Program-made: the position numbers and the translations under genes
The notes under the pieces: model-generated
The model's database searches: none
The model's input: only the letters and a program-made list of their open reading frames with translations
Told to the model about the DNA's origin: nothing
Shown here: positions 54,500 through 62,808 of the stretch, piece after piece
Position numbering within the stretch: position 1 is the stretch's first letter
How the letters are laid out: each line of letters begins with the position of its first letter
Source of the DNA: CAJXYS01 sp913063035
GTDB lineage: Bacteria; Pseudomonadota; Alphaproteobacteria; Rhodobacterales; Rhodobacteraceae
Direction: 5' to 3'
DNA: 64,000 nt
Assembly: GCF_050586465.1 (NCBI RefSeq)
Contig: NZ_JBOCEG010000003.1
Span: 417,579 to 481,578, forward strand

Positions 54500-55747
54500 T
54501 CAGCCCGGTTCGGCCTCGGCCTCCTTGGCGTTTGTCAGCATGAGGACGAGCGCCAGCGCCGAACAGACCGTGACACCGACGGTCAGCGGCAGCGGCGTGC
54601 CGTCATAGGCCAGGCCGATCGGGATCGCGATGGCCACCGCCAGGATCGTCGAGACCGACCCCACGATCGCGGCTGCAAAGCCCGCGATGTGTCCCATCGG
54701 CTCCAGCGCCAGGGCGTTCAGGTTGCCGAAGGTCAGCCCCACCATGAAGAACGCCACGCACATATAGGCGAAGAAGGCGGGAAACAGCCAGTCATAGGGC
54801 AGCGCCCCGGCCGAGAGTGCCGTCGAGAGCACCCCCGAGACCGCGAACTGCATCATGAAGGCGGCGGTGGCGAGCTTCCGCATCCCGAGCCGCATCACCA
54901 GCTTCGCGTTGACCACGCTGGCCGTGCCGGCAAAGGCGGCGACGCCCGCGAACCAGTAGGGAAAGCTCTCGCCGCGGTCCAGCACCTCGGTAAAGATCTG
55001 CGGGGCGGAGGACAGGAAGGCGAACATCTGCCCGAAGCCCAGCGACAGCGCGGCCGTGTAGGTCACCACCACGCGCGAGCCAAGGACCTCGCCCAGCGCC
55101 GACAGCAGCGCCGGCAGGCGCAGCGCGCGGCGCCGGTCGGGTGGCAGAGTTTCCGGCTGGCGAAGCGTCAGCCAGCTGCCAGAGATCAGCCCGAAAGCCA
55201 CGAAGGACAGGAACACCGCGCGCCAGGAAAAGGCATCGATGATCAGCGCGCCGATGGATGGCGCGACCGCGGGGACCAGGATGAACACCATCATCACGAA
55301 GGACATGACCCGCGCCATGGCCCGGCCCGCGAAGAGATCACGCACCATGGCCAGCGTCACGACCCGCGGCGCCGAGGCGCCGAGCCCCTGGACGAAGCGC
55401 GCCGCGAGCAGCACTTCCAGCGACGGCGCCGTCGCGGCCACCAGCGCGGCGACGATATAGACGGCGATGCCCGCCACGACCACCGGCTTGCGTCCATAGG
55501 CGTCCGAGAGCGGGCCGGTGAAGAAGGTGCCGATCCCCATGCCCAGCACGAAGATGGTGACGATCAGCTGCGCGCGGTTGACGTCTTCGGGCGTCAGTTC
55601 CTCGCCGATCACGGTCAGCGCGGGCAGCATCGCGTCGATGGAAAACGCGATGGTGGAAAACAGCATCGCCAGCAGCGCCACGAATTCCGTGAACGAGAGG
55701 GAGCGGTCCGCGACCGCGGCGTCCCGGGTGGAGGCGGGCTCAGTCAT
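54500..55747 (-). CDS. Bcr/CflA-family multidrug MFS transporter
   Basis: 415 aa, about twelve membrane segments. Helix 1 region FSTIAFSIDAMLPALTVIG and loop 2-3 GPLSDAYGRKPV are typical of the Bcr/CflA drug-efflux branch, as is RFVQGLGASAPRVVTLAMVRD. Exports an unknown compound by proton antiport. Its start overlaps the end of the DsbA-family gene by eight bases. Confidence 0.9.
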   Translation of the reverse strand: MTEPASTRDAAVADRSLSFTEFVALLAMLFSTIAFSIDAMLPALTVIGEELTPEDVNRAQLIVTIFVLGMGIGTFFTGPLSDAYGRKPVVVAGIAVYIVAALVAATAPSLEVLLAARFVQGLGASAPRVVTLAMVRDLFAGRAMARVMSFVMMVFILVPAVAPSIGALIIDAFSWRAVFLSFVAFGLISGSWLTLRQPETLPPDRRRALRLPALLSALGEVLGSRVVVTYTAALSLGFGQMFAFLSSAPQIFTEVLDRGESFPYWFAGVAAFAGTASVVNAKLVMRLGMRKLATAAFMMQFAVSGVLSTALSAGALPYDWLFPAFFAYMCVAFFMVGLTFGNLNALALEPMGHIAGFAAAIVGSVSTILAVAIAIPIGLAYDGTPLPLTVGVTVCSALALVLMLTNAKEAEAEPG

Positions 55748-56378
55748 CCGGCGTTCCCGCCAGTTCCGCGATGACGTTTTCCCAGAGTTCGGGCGGCTGT
55801 GCGCCCGGCACCACGTGGGTATTGGCCACCACGAAGGTCGGCACGCCGGTCACGCCCCGCGCGCGGGCATGGTCATCGCGGGCGCGGATCTCGTCGAGAT
55901 CGGCATCGCCCTCCAGCAGGGTGCGGGTCATCTCCACGTCCATGCCGGCCTTGTCCGCGACGGACAGCAGAACCTCCGGCTCGCCGATATCGCGGCCCTC
56001 GCGGAAATACGCCCGGAACAGGAACGATACGACCGGTGTCTGCCGGCCCTCGATTCCGGCCCAGTGGATCAGCCGGTGCGCGTCGAGCGTGTTGGGCGTG
56101 CGGGTGATGGTCGACCAGTCGATTTCCAGCCCGGCGGCCTCGGCGGCCTCGGCGATCTTGGCATAGACCTCGGCCGCGCGATCCTTGCCGCCGAACTTGG
56201 CCTCGAGATAGGCGGCGCGGTCCATGCCTTCGCGGGGCATGTCCGGGTTCAGCTGGAAGGGGTGCCATTCGATTGCGAAGGGGTGCTCGGGATGTTTCGC
56301 CAGCGCCCGGTCCAGCCAGCTCTTGCCGATATAGCACCAGGGGCAGATCGGGTCGGAGAGGATGTCGAGCTTGATCAT
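55740..56378 (-). CDS. DsbA-family (FrnE-like) oxidoreductase
   Basis: 212 aa cytosolic thioredoxin-fold protein; no signal peptide. The active site is CPWC in DPICPWCYIGKS, with cis-Pro in GVTGVPTFVV. It belongs with FrnE/2-hydroxychromene-2-carboxylate isomerase-like DsbA proteins. It is coupled on both sides: ATGA overlap with the acyl-CoA synthetase stop and an eight-base overlap with the MFS start. Confidence 0.92.
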   Translation of the reverse strand: MIKLDILSDPICPWCYIGKSWLDRALAKHPEHPFAIEWHPFQLNPDMPREGMDRAAYLEAKFGGKDRAAEVYAKIAEAAEAAGLEIDWSTITRTPNTLDAHRLIHWAGIEGRQTPVVSFLFRAYFREGRDIGEPEVLLSVADKAGMDVEMTRTLLEGDADLDEIRARDDHARARGVTGVPTFVVANTHVVPGAQPPELWENVIAELAGTPDD

Positions 56379-57910
56379 GTGCCGTGTCCTTTCCAGCCCT
56401 CTCGGAGAGCCTTGCGCCGGATCTTGCCGTTGGCGCCCTTGGGCAGGGCGTCGAGGTGGACGAAAAGCCGGGGGCACTTGTACCGGGCCAGCCGCGCGGC
56501 GCACCAGGCGTCCAGGTCGGCCGTGTCGAGCGCGGTCTCGGCGGCGTAGAAGCCCGCGATGACCTCGGCGCCGGCCTTGACCTCGACCGTCGTGGCCGCG
56601 GCCTCGGAAATCGCCGGATGCGCGGTCAGGGCCGCCTCCACCTCGAGCGGCGAGACGCGGAAGCCGCCGGCGTTCATCATGTCGTCGTCCCGGCCCAAAT
56701 AGGTTACCGAGCCGTCCGCCGCCATCGCGACCGTGTCGCCGGTCAGGAACCACTCGCCCGAGAACCGCGCCGCCGTCTCGGCCTCGGCGCCGCGATAGCC
56801 CAGCATGAGGCCCGGGTCGCGCTTCGCGACGGCCAGCACGCCGGGCGTGCCGACGGGCACGGGCTGGCAGGTCTCTTCGGACAGCACCGCCACGCGGCGG
56901 CCCGGCTGCGGGCGGCCCGAGCTGCCCTGCGCCGGCGGGTTCGACGGGCTGCCGGAGATGAAGGTCGAACACTCGGACATGCCGAGCGCCTCGTAGATGC
57001 CGGTGCCGCTGCGGTCCTGCCATTCCATGGCGACGGCCGGCGGCAGCTTTTCGCCGGCCGAAAGCGCGTGGCGCAGGCCGGGGATTTGCAGGTCGGCATC
57101 CGTCTCCACGATCTGGCGGATCACCCCGGGGGCGGCGGCGAAGATCGTGGCCCCGTAGCGCCGCAGAAGCAGCGGCAGGCTGTAGCGATCCGCGCCGGGC
57201 CCCGGGATCAGCGCCGTGGCGCCCACGGACCACGGATCCATCAGCCCCGTGCCCAGCGTGTAGGTCCAGTTGAAGGCACCGGCATGAAGCAGGCGGTCGT
57301 CCTCGGTCAGGCCGTACCAGCCCTGCCACATCATGCGGCGCGCCCAGATCGCGCGGTGGGCATGCATCACGGCGCGCGGCTGGCCCGAGGTGCCGGAGGT
57401 GTAGATGATGTAGCCGAGCCGGCCCGGATCACCCATCGCGTAGTCCGCCGGCGGGTTGTCGTGCATGTCGTGCAGCCGGGACGCTGGCAGGACCGGGCAG
57501 GGGGTGTCGTCCGGCACCGCCACGCCGGTGCCCTGGACGATCAGCGCCGGCGCGAGCCCGGGCAGCAGTTTTTCCACCTCCGCCGCGGTCAGCTGCGAGG
57601 AGGTGGGCACCGGCACCAGGTCAACCGCCAGCGCCGCGAGGAACAGGATCGGGAATTCCACCGTGTTCCCGAGCCGCATCAGCACCCGGTCACCGGGTAC
57701 GAGGCCCATCTCCAGGAGGCCCGTGGCCGTGCCGCGCACGGCGGCCTCGAGCCGGGCATAGCTCCAGCGTTCGGCGCCGCGCGGGGTGACGACCGACAGG
57801 GCCACCTTGTCCGGCCGGTCGGCCGCATGGGCAAGCACATAGGCGGCCATGTTGAAGGGCGCGGGGCAGGGGGGCGGCGGCCCCTCGTCGAAGAGCGAGA
57901 CGGTCAGCAT
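56375..57910 (-). CDS. AMP-binding acyl-CoA synthetase (benzoate-CoA ligase-like)
   Basis: 511 aa ANL-superfamily enzyme. The P-loop is YTSGTSGQPRAVMHAH, followed by EALGMSECSTFI, TGDTVAM, the hinge YLGRDDDMMNAGGFRVSP and the C-terminal catalytic Lys in PKGANGKIRRKAL. It activates a carboxylic acid to its CoA ester; the closest pattern is benzoate/4-hydroxybenzoate CoA ligase, but the substrate is uncertain. First gene of a three-gene overlapping operon; a cupin-XRE regulator gene is divergent, 65 bases away. Confidence 0.9.
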   Translation of the reverse strand: MLTVSLFDEGPPPPCPAPFNMAAYVLAHAADRPDKVALSVVTPRGAERWSYARLEAAVRGTATGLLEMGLVPGDRVLMRLGNTVEFPILFLAALAVDLVPVPTSSQLTAAEVEKLLPGLAPALIVQGTGVAVPDDTPCPVLPASRLHDMHDNPPADYAMGDPGRLGYIIYTSGTSGQPRAVMHAHRAIWARRMMWQGWYGLTEDDRLLHAGAFNWTYTLGTGLMDPWSVGATALIPGPGADRYSLPLLLRRYGATIFAAAPGVIRQIVETDADLQIPGLRHALSAGEKLPPAVAMEWQDRSGTGIYEALGMSECSTFISGSPSNPPAQGSSGRPQPGRRVAVLSEETCQPVPVGTPGVLAVAKRDPGLMLGYRGAEAETAARFSGEWFLTGDTVAMAADGSVTYLGRDDDMMNAGGFRVSPLEVEAALTAHPAISEAAATTVEVKAGAEVIAGFYAAETALDTADLDAWCAARLARYKCPRLFVHLDALPKGANGKIRRKALREGWKGHGT

Positions 57911-57940
57911 GGCGCCGGTGCTATGCCGCCCCGGTCGGAG

Positions 57941-57969
57941 TTGCAAGCCCGCAGGGTGCGCACTAGAAC
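57941..57969 (+). promoter_or_regulatory. Promoter of the cupin-XRE gene
   Basis: TTGCAA (57941-57946) and TAGAAC (57964-57969) are separated by 17 bases. The -10 ends six bases before the ATG (57976), and no Shine-Dalgarno follows, suggesting a leaderless message. Confidence 0.55.
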
Positions 57970-57975
57970 CTGCCC

Positions 57976-58596
57976 ATGAGCGATACCGAACCGAGCCTGA
58001 TCCGCCTCGCCCGCGAAAGCGGCGCAGAGACCCAAGTCGCCCCGCTCCGGCTTGGCCCGCGCGTGCGCGAGCTGCGCAAGGCCCGGGGCTGGACGCTGGA
58101 ACAGGCGGCGCGGGCGGCCGGGCTCGCACGCTCGACGCTGTCCAAGATCGAGAACGGGCAGATGTCGCCCACCTACGAGGCGATGCGCAAGCTGGCCGAA
58201 GGCCTCGGCATCGGGATGCCGCAGCTTTTCGAGCCGCCGCGCCGCCAGCAGGTGCTGGGTCGGATGGATGTCACGCGCTCGGGCGAGGGCGCGGCGCATC
58301 CGACACCCACCTACGAGCACGAGCTGCTCGCCGCCGGGCTCACGCGCAAGCGCATGCTGCCCTACCGGGCGCGGGTGCGCGCCCGAAGCATGGACGATTT
58401 CGATGGCTGGGTGCGCCATGACGGCGAGGAATTCCTCTACGTCCTGACCGGCGCGGTCCGGCTTTACACGGAATTCTACGAACCCGTCGAGATGCGCCGC
58501 GGCGACAGCGCCTATTACGACGCCTCGATGGGTCACAACGTGATCTCCGTCAGCGACGACGACGCCACGATCCTCTGGGTCACGTCGCTCGGCTAG
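57976..58596 (+). CDS. XRE-family regulator with cupin sensor domain
   Basis: 206 aa. An N-terminal XRE/Cro HTH (about 25-80, with LEQAARAAGLARSTLSKIENG) is joined to a C-terminal cupin_2 barrel (about 110-203, with HDGEEFLYVLTGAVRLYT and GDSAYYDASMGHNV). Such HTH-cupin proteins sense small carboxylates or amines. It is divergent from the acyl-CoA synthetase operon, its likely target. Its last 17 bases overlap the convergent ACR3 gene. Confidence 0.92.
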   Translation: MSDTEPSLIRLARESGAETQVAPLRLGPRVRELRKARGWTLEQAARAAGLARSTLSKIENGQMSPTYEAMRKLAEGLGIGMPQLFEPPRRQQVLGRMDVTRSGEGAAHPTPTYEHELLAAGLTRKRMLPYRARVRARSMDDFDGWVRHDGEEFLYVLTGAVRLYTEFYEPVEMRRGDSAYYDASMGHNVISVSDDDATILWVTSLG

Positions 58597-59620
58597 CGGG
58601 GGCGTCGGCCTCCGGGAACCAGTGGCGCGTCCGGTTGGCCACGGCCACCAGCGACAGCATGACCGGCACCTCGACCAGCACACCCACCACCGTCGCCAGC
58701 GCCGCGCCGGAATTGAGCCCGAAGAGCGAGATCGCCACGGCCACCGCCAGTTCGAAGAAATTCGACGTGCCGATCAGGCAAGCGGGCGCGGCCACGCGAT
58801 GCGGCAGGCGCAGCGCCAGCGCGCCGGCATAGGCCAGCACGAAGATGCCGTAGGTCTGGATCAGGAGCGGCACCGCGATCAGCCCGATGGCGAAGGGGTT
58901 GGCCAGGATCTTGCCCGCCTGGAAGCCGAAGAGCAGCACCACCGTGGCGACCAGCCCGATCACCGACCAAGGCTTGACCCGTCCGAGGAAGGCCTCGACC
59001 CCGCCTCTGCGCCGCTCCAGCCTGCGGCGCGTGACGATCCCCGCCACGAGCGGCAGAACAACGTAGAGCACGACCGACAACAGCAGGGTCTGCCAGGGCA
59101 CCGCCACCTCGGTCACGCCGAGCAGGAAGGCCGCGATGGGGGCGAAGGCGAAGACCATGACGACGTCGTTCACCGAGACCTGCAACAGCGTGTAGTTCGG
59201 ATCGCCCTTGGTCAGCTGCGACCAGACGAACACCATGGCCGTGCAGGGTGCGACGCCCAGCAGGATCATCCCCGCGATGTATTGCGTCGCGTCCTCGGGC
59301 GCGACGAGATCGGCCCAGATCACCCGGAAGAACAGCCACCCCAGCGCGGCCATGGTAAAGGGCTTGATCAGCCAGTTGACGACCAGCGTCAGCGCAAGGC
59401 CCTTGGGCCGGCGCCCGACCGCGCGGATCGCGCCGAAATCGACCTGGACCATCATCGGGTAGATCATCACCCAGATCAGCACCGCGACGACGAGGTTGAC
59501 GCGGGCGATCTCCAGCCCCGCCAGCGCCGCGAAAAGTCCCGGAAACAGCGTGCCGAGCCCGACGCCGGCGGCGATGGCCAGCCCGACCCAGACCGTCAGG
59601 TAGCGTTCAAAAGCGCCCAT
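58580..59620 (-). CDS. acr3: ACR3-family arsenite efflux permease
   Basis: 346 aa, ten membrane segments. The conserved Cys essential for As(III) transport is in LLGVAPCTAMVFVWS; KPFTMAALGWLFF and LIGTSNFFELAVAVA (with the conserved Glu) also fit ACR3. It expels arsenite using the proton gradient. It is the last gene of the ars operon, nine bases after arsJ. Confidence 0.96.
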   Translation of the reverse strand: MGAFERYLTVWVGLAIAAGVGLGTLFPGLFAALAGLEIARVNLVVAVLIWVMIYPMMVQVDFGAIRAVGRRPKGLALTLVVNWLIKPFTMAALGWLFFRVIWADLVAPEDATQYIAGMILLGVAPCTAMVFVWSQLTKGDPNYTLLQVSVNDVVMVFAFAPIAAFLLGVTEVAVPWQTLLLSVVLYVVLPLVAGIVTRRRLERRRGGVEAFLGRVKPWSVIGLVATVVLLFGFQAGKILANPFAIGLIAVPLLIQTYGIFVLAYAGALALRLPHRVAAPACLIGTSNFFELAVAVAISLFGLNSGAALATVVGVLVEVPVMLSLVAVANRTRHWFPEADAPASRAT

Positions 59621-59629
59621 ATCCGTCCC

Positions 59630-60901
59630 TTACCCCTGGCGGGCCGCGGCCGCCGTGCCGCCGCGCGCGAGCCCGCCCGCGCAGATCCAGCTCAGCGCGG
59701 CCATCGTCGCGGCGGTGCCCAGGCATCCCGCGAGCCCGGCCAGCTGGTAGCTCGCGCCGGACAGCACGGTGCCCAGCAGCCGCCCCGTCGCGTTGGCCAT
59801 GTAATAGAAGCCGACATCCATCGTCACCCTCTTGTCCTCGGTGAAGGCGAGGATGAGGTAGGAATGAAGCGAGGAATTCACCGCGAAGACCGCGCCGAAG
59901 GCCAGCAAGCCCGCGATCAGCGTGACGGTCAACCACGGCGCCGGGTCGCCGGCGGCGGCCACCGTGACCGCCAGCGCCGCGACGATCGCCGTCAGCCCCC
60001 CGACCCAGCGCCGCGCCTCGCGCACGATCTCGGCCTGCGGGCGGCTGGCCGCGCGCAGCAAGCGCGGCGCCCAGGCCTGCACCCCCCCGTAGAGGATGAT
60101 CCAGACCGCCATGAAGCTGCCGATGGTGAAGAAGGCGGCGCGGTTCCCGGCCTCCGACCCGTCCGACAGCACGGCGTAGAAATAGACCGGGATGCCGACG
60201 ACGAACCACACGTCGCGCGCACCGAACAGGAAGACCCGCGCCGCCGAAAGCCAGTTGACGTTCCGGTTCCGCGAGAAGACTTCGCGGATCCGGGCGTCCT
60301 TGCGGCCCGTCGGAAGGCCGCGCGGCATGCCGATCAGCACGGCGACCAGGATCACCGCCAGAACCGCCGCCATGCCGAGCACCGCCGGCACGAAGCCCGC
60401 CACCGCCAGCAGCGCGGCCCCCAGCAGGAAGCCGAGCCCCTTGACCGCGTTCTTCGAGCCGGTCAGCCATGCCACCCACCGGAAGAGCCCGCCGGCCTCT
60501 TTCGGCGCCAGCAGCTTCACCGCCGATTTCGACGACATCTTGGCGAGATCCTTGGCCACGCCCGACGCGCCCTGGACGACCATCACATAGGCGACCGAGA
60601 GCCCCATCGCCCAGCCCGGGTCGAGCCGCGCCAGCGCCAGCAGCGCGAGAACCTGCAGCCCGAGACCCGCGTAAAGTGTCGAGGTCAGCCCGAAACGCGC
60701 CGCGATCCAGCCCGCCGAGAGGTTGGTGATCACGCCGGCGATCTCGTAGAGCACGAAGAGATAGGCAAGCTGCACCGGCGAGAAGCCCAGCGTGTGGAAG
60801 TGCAGCAGCACCAGCATGCGCAGCGCCCCGTCGGTCAGCATGAAGGCCCAGTAGGCCGCCGTGACCGCGATATAGGCCGAGAGCCCGTCGGGCCGGGTCA
60901 C
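59630..60901 (-). CDS. arsJ: Organoarsenical exporter ArsJ
   Basis: 423 aa MFS protein. Typical ArsJ stretches are GVAKDLAKMSSKSAVKL, SKNAVKGLGFLLGAALL and FGARDVWFVVGIPVYFY. ArsJ exports 1-arseno-3-phosphoglycerate, which the adjacent GAPDH makes from arsenate; it then breaks down outside. The start is GTG at 60901, whose bases overlap the gap stop (GTGA). About twelve membrane segments. Confidence 0.94.
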   Translation of the reverse strand: MTRPDGLSAYIAVTAAYWAFMLTDGALRMLVLLHFHTLGFSPVQLAYLFVLYEIAGVITNLSAGWIAARFGLTSTLYAGLGLQVLALLALARLDPGWAMGLSVAYVMVVQGASGVAKDLAKMSSKSAVKLLAPKEAGGLFRWVAWLTGSKNAVKGLGFLLGAALLAVAGFVPAVLGMAAVLAVILVAVLIGMPRGLPTGRKDARIREVFSRNRNVNWLSAARVFLFGARDVWFVVGIPVYFYAVLSDGSEAGNRAAFFTIGSFMAVWIILYGGVQAWAPRLLRAASRPQAEIVREARRWVGGLTAIVAALAVTVAAAGDPAPWLTVTLIAGLLAFGAVFAVNSSLHSYLILAFTEDKRVTMDVGFYYMANATGRLLGTVLSGASYQLAGLAGCLGTAATMAALSWICAGGLARGGTAAAARQG

Positions 60902-61896
60902 GGCGCCGCCCCGACCATCAGCGCGACGTCCACCAGGCGTTGGGCATAGCCCCACTCGTTGTCGTACCAGGCATAGACCTTCACCTGGGTGCCGTTCACC
61001 ACCATGGTCGACGGGGCGTCCACGATCGAGGAGCGCGGATCGTTGGTGTAGTCGGTCGAGACGAGCGGCCGTTCCTCGTAGCCGAGAATGCCCTTCAGCG
61101 GGCCTTCGGCCGCGGCCTTGAAGAGCGCGTTGACCTCCGCGACCGTCGTCTCGCGCGCGACCTCGAACACGCAATCGGTGAGCGAGGCATTCAGCAGCGG
61201 CACCCGCACCGCATGGCCGTTCAGCTTCCCGGTCAGTTCCGGGTAAATCAGCGTGATGGCGGTGGCGCTGCCGGTGGTGGTGGGGATCAGGCTGTTCAGC
61301 GCCGAGCGCGCCCGGCGCAGATCCTTGGCCGGCCGATCGACGATCGTCTGGGTGTTGGTGACGTCGTGGATCGTGGTCATCGAGCCGTGGGTGATGCCGA
61401 TCCCCTCATGTATCACCTTCACCACCGGCGCCAGACAGTTGGTGGTGCAGCTCGCCGCGGTGACGATCCGGTGCCGCGCCGGGTCGTAGATGTCGTGGTT
61501 GACGCCGTAGACCAGGTTGGCGGCCGAGTCTTCCTTCACCGGGGCGGACACCACGACGCGCTTGACCCCGGCCTCGAAATAGGGGGCGAGCCGCGCCTCG
61601 GTCTTGAAGGCGCCGGTGCAATCGATCACCACGTCCACGCCGTCGAGCGGCAGGTCCTCGATGCGCCGCGCGTTCAGGACGGGCAGGCGGGTTCCGTCGA
61701 TGCTGAGGCTCTCGGCGTCATGCGCGAATTCCGCGGGCCAGCGCCCGTGCACCGTGTCGAATTCCAGAAGGTGGGCATGCATTTCCGGATCGCCCGTGGC
61801 GTCGTTGATCCAGGCGATCTCCGCGCCGCGTTCCAGCAGGGGGCGCAGCGCCAGTTTCCCGATCCGGCCGAGCCCGTTGAGGGCATAGGTGGTCAT
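60898..61896 (-). CDS. gap: ArsJ-associated glyceraldehyde-3-phosphate dehydrogenase
   Basis: 332 aa, full-length GAPDH. Catalytic Cys150 in SCTTNC and His177 are present; Asp32 in WINDATG indicates NAD preference. The N-terminus ALNGLGRIGKLALRPL differs from housekeeping GAPDH (usually INGFGRIGR). Its place between arsRC and arsJ marks it as the paralogue that uses arsenate in place of phosphate to give 1-arseno-3-phosphoglycerate. Its ATG overlaps the arsRC stop (ATGA). Confidence 0.95.
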   Translation of the reverse strand: MTTYALNGLGRIGKLALRPLLERGAEIAWINDATGDPEMHAHLLEFDTVHGRWPAEFAHDAESLSIDGTRLPVLNARRIEDLPLDGVDVVIDCTGAFKTEARLAPYFEAGVKRVVVSAPVKEDSAANLVYGVNHDIYDPARHRIVTAASCTTNCLAPVVKVIHEGIGITHGSMTTIHDVTNTQTIVDRPAKDLRRARSALNSLIPTTTGSATAITLIYPELTGKLNGHAVRVPLLNASLTDCVFEVARETTVAEVNALFKAAAEGPLKGILGYEERPLVSTDYTNDPRSSIVDAPSTMVVNGTQVKVYAWYDNEWGYAQRLVDVALMVGAAP

Positions 61897-62753
61897 GCGG
61901 TGGTCTCCTCGTTCCCGGCGGCGGCGATCCGGTCGACGGCGCTCTGCCGGGCCACGCGGTCCAGCGTTTCCAGCGGCAGCGCCGCGAAGGCCCGGATCCG
62001 GTTGCGCAGCGCGCCATAGGCCTGCTGGAAGGCCAGCCGCTTCTCGGCATCCGTGCCGGTCGCCTTGACCGGGTCGGGCATGCCCCAATGCGCGGTGACG
62101 GGCTGGCCTTCCCAGGCCGGGCATTCCTCGTTCGCGGCCTGGTCGCAGACCGTGAAGACGAAATCCAGCAGGGGCGCCTCGGCCCCCTGGAACTCGGAGA
62201 CGTTCTTCGCCCGCAGCGCCGAGACGTCGTGACCCTTGGCCTCGAGCATCTCGACGGCGAAGGGATTGAGCTCGGAATAGGGACGCGTTCCGGCGGAATG
62301 GGCGACGAAACGGTCGCCCGCCTCGGCCCGCAGGATCGATTCGGCGAAGATCGACCGGGCGGAGTTCCCGGTACAGATGAACAGCACGTTCAGGCGGCGG
62401 TCGGACATGGGGTCTGTCTCCTCTGGGGCAAGGGCGGCGGCGGTCCGGGGCGCACAGAGCGCGGGGCGGCCCCGGCAGCAATCGGCGGCGAGGAAATCGA
62501 TCAGGGCGCCCGCCCGGGCCATGTCGACCCGGTAATAGATGGCCTTGCCGCGCCGCTCGGACGTGACGAGACCCGCCTCGGCCAGCGCCGAGAGATAGAC
62601 CGAGAGCGTGTTCGGCTTCAGCGCGAGCGCCTCGGCCATCTCGCCGGGGCGGACCGCGCCCGGCGCGCGTCGGGCGAGCAGGCGGAACACGCCCAGCCGG
62701 CCGGGATGGCCGAGCGTGGCGAGGCTGCGGGCTTGCGATTCGATCGTTTCCAT
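61893..62753 (-). CDS. arsR-arsC: ArsR-ArsC fusion: arsenic-responsive repressor joined to arsenate reductase
   Basis: 286 aa. Residues 1-105 are an ArsR winged HTH (LKPNTLSVYLSALAEAGLV), followed by Cys92, Cys93 and Cys100 in DCCRGRPALC, a C-terminal As(III) site like that of Acidithiobacillus ArsR. Residues about 118-270 are an LMW-phosphatase-type arsenate reductase: CX5R loop CTGNSAR (Cys127-Arg133), later cysteines in VCDQAANEEC, and HWGMPDPVKATG containing the acid. Reduction would be thioredoxin-linked. An internal ATG at residue 116 could start a free ArsC, but no good Shine-Dalgarno was confirmed. The start codon lies inside a dyad operator. First gene of the ars operon. Confidence 0.94.
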   Translation of the reverse strand: METIESQARSLATLGHPGRLGVFRLLARRAPGAVRPGEMAEALALKPNTLSVYLSALAEAGLVTSERRGKAIYYRVDMARAGALIDFLAADCCRGRPALCAPRTAAALAPEETDPMSDRRLNVLFICTGNSARSIFAESILRAEAGDRFVAHSAGTRPYSELNPFAVEMLEAKGHDVSALRAKNVSEFQGAEAPLLDFVFTVCDQAANEECPAWEGQPVTAHWGMPDPVKATGTDAEKRLAFQQAYGALRNRIRAFAALPLETLDRVARQSAVDRIAAAGNEETTA

Positions 62754-62772
62754 ATTTCATGAATATTGGAAA
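62747..62772 (-). promoter_or_regulatory. ArsR operator overlapping the arsRC start
   Basis: An imperfect 26-base dyad centred at 62759 (arms TTTCCA and TGGAAA, core ATATTTCATGAATAT) covers the start codon and the presumed -10. Bound ArsR would block both transcription and initiation. Confidence 0.6.
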
Positions 62773-62788
62773 CGAGCGTCGCCGCCAA
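62760..62788 (-). promoter_or_regulatory. Candidate ars promoter
   Basis: On the minus strand TTGGCG (62783-62788) and TATTCA (62760-62765) are 17 bases apart, and six bases separate the -10 from the ATG. No Shine-Dalgarno precedes the ATG, so a leaderless mRNA is suggested. Hexamer matches are moderate. Confidence 0.4.
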
Positions 62789-62808
62789 GTGAAGCTTTCG
62801 TGACGGTC

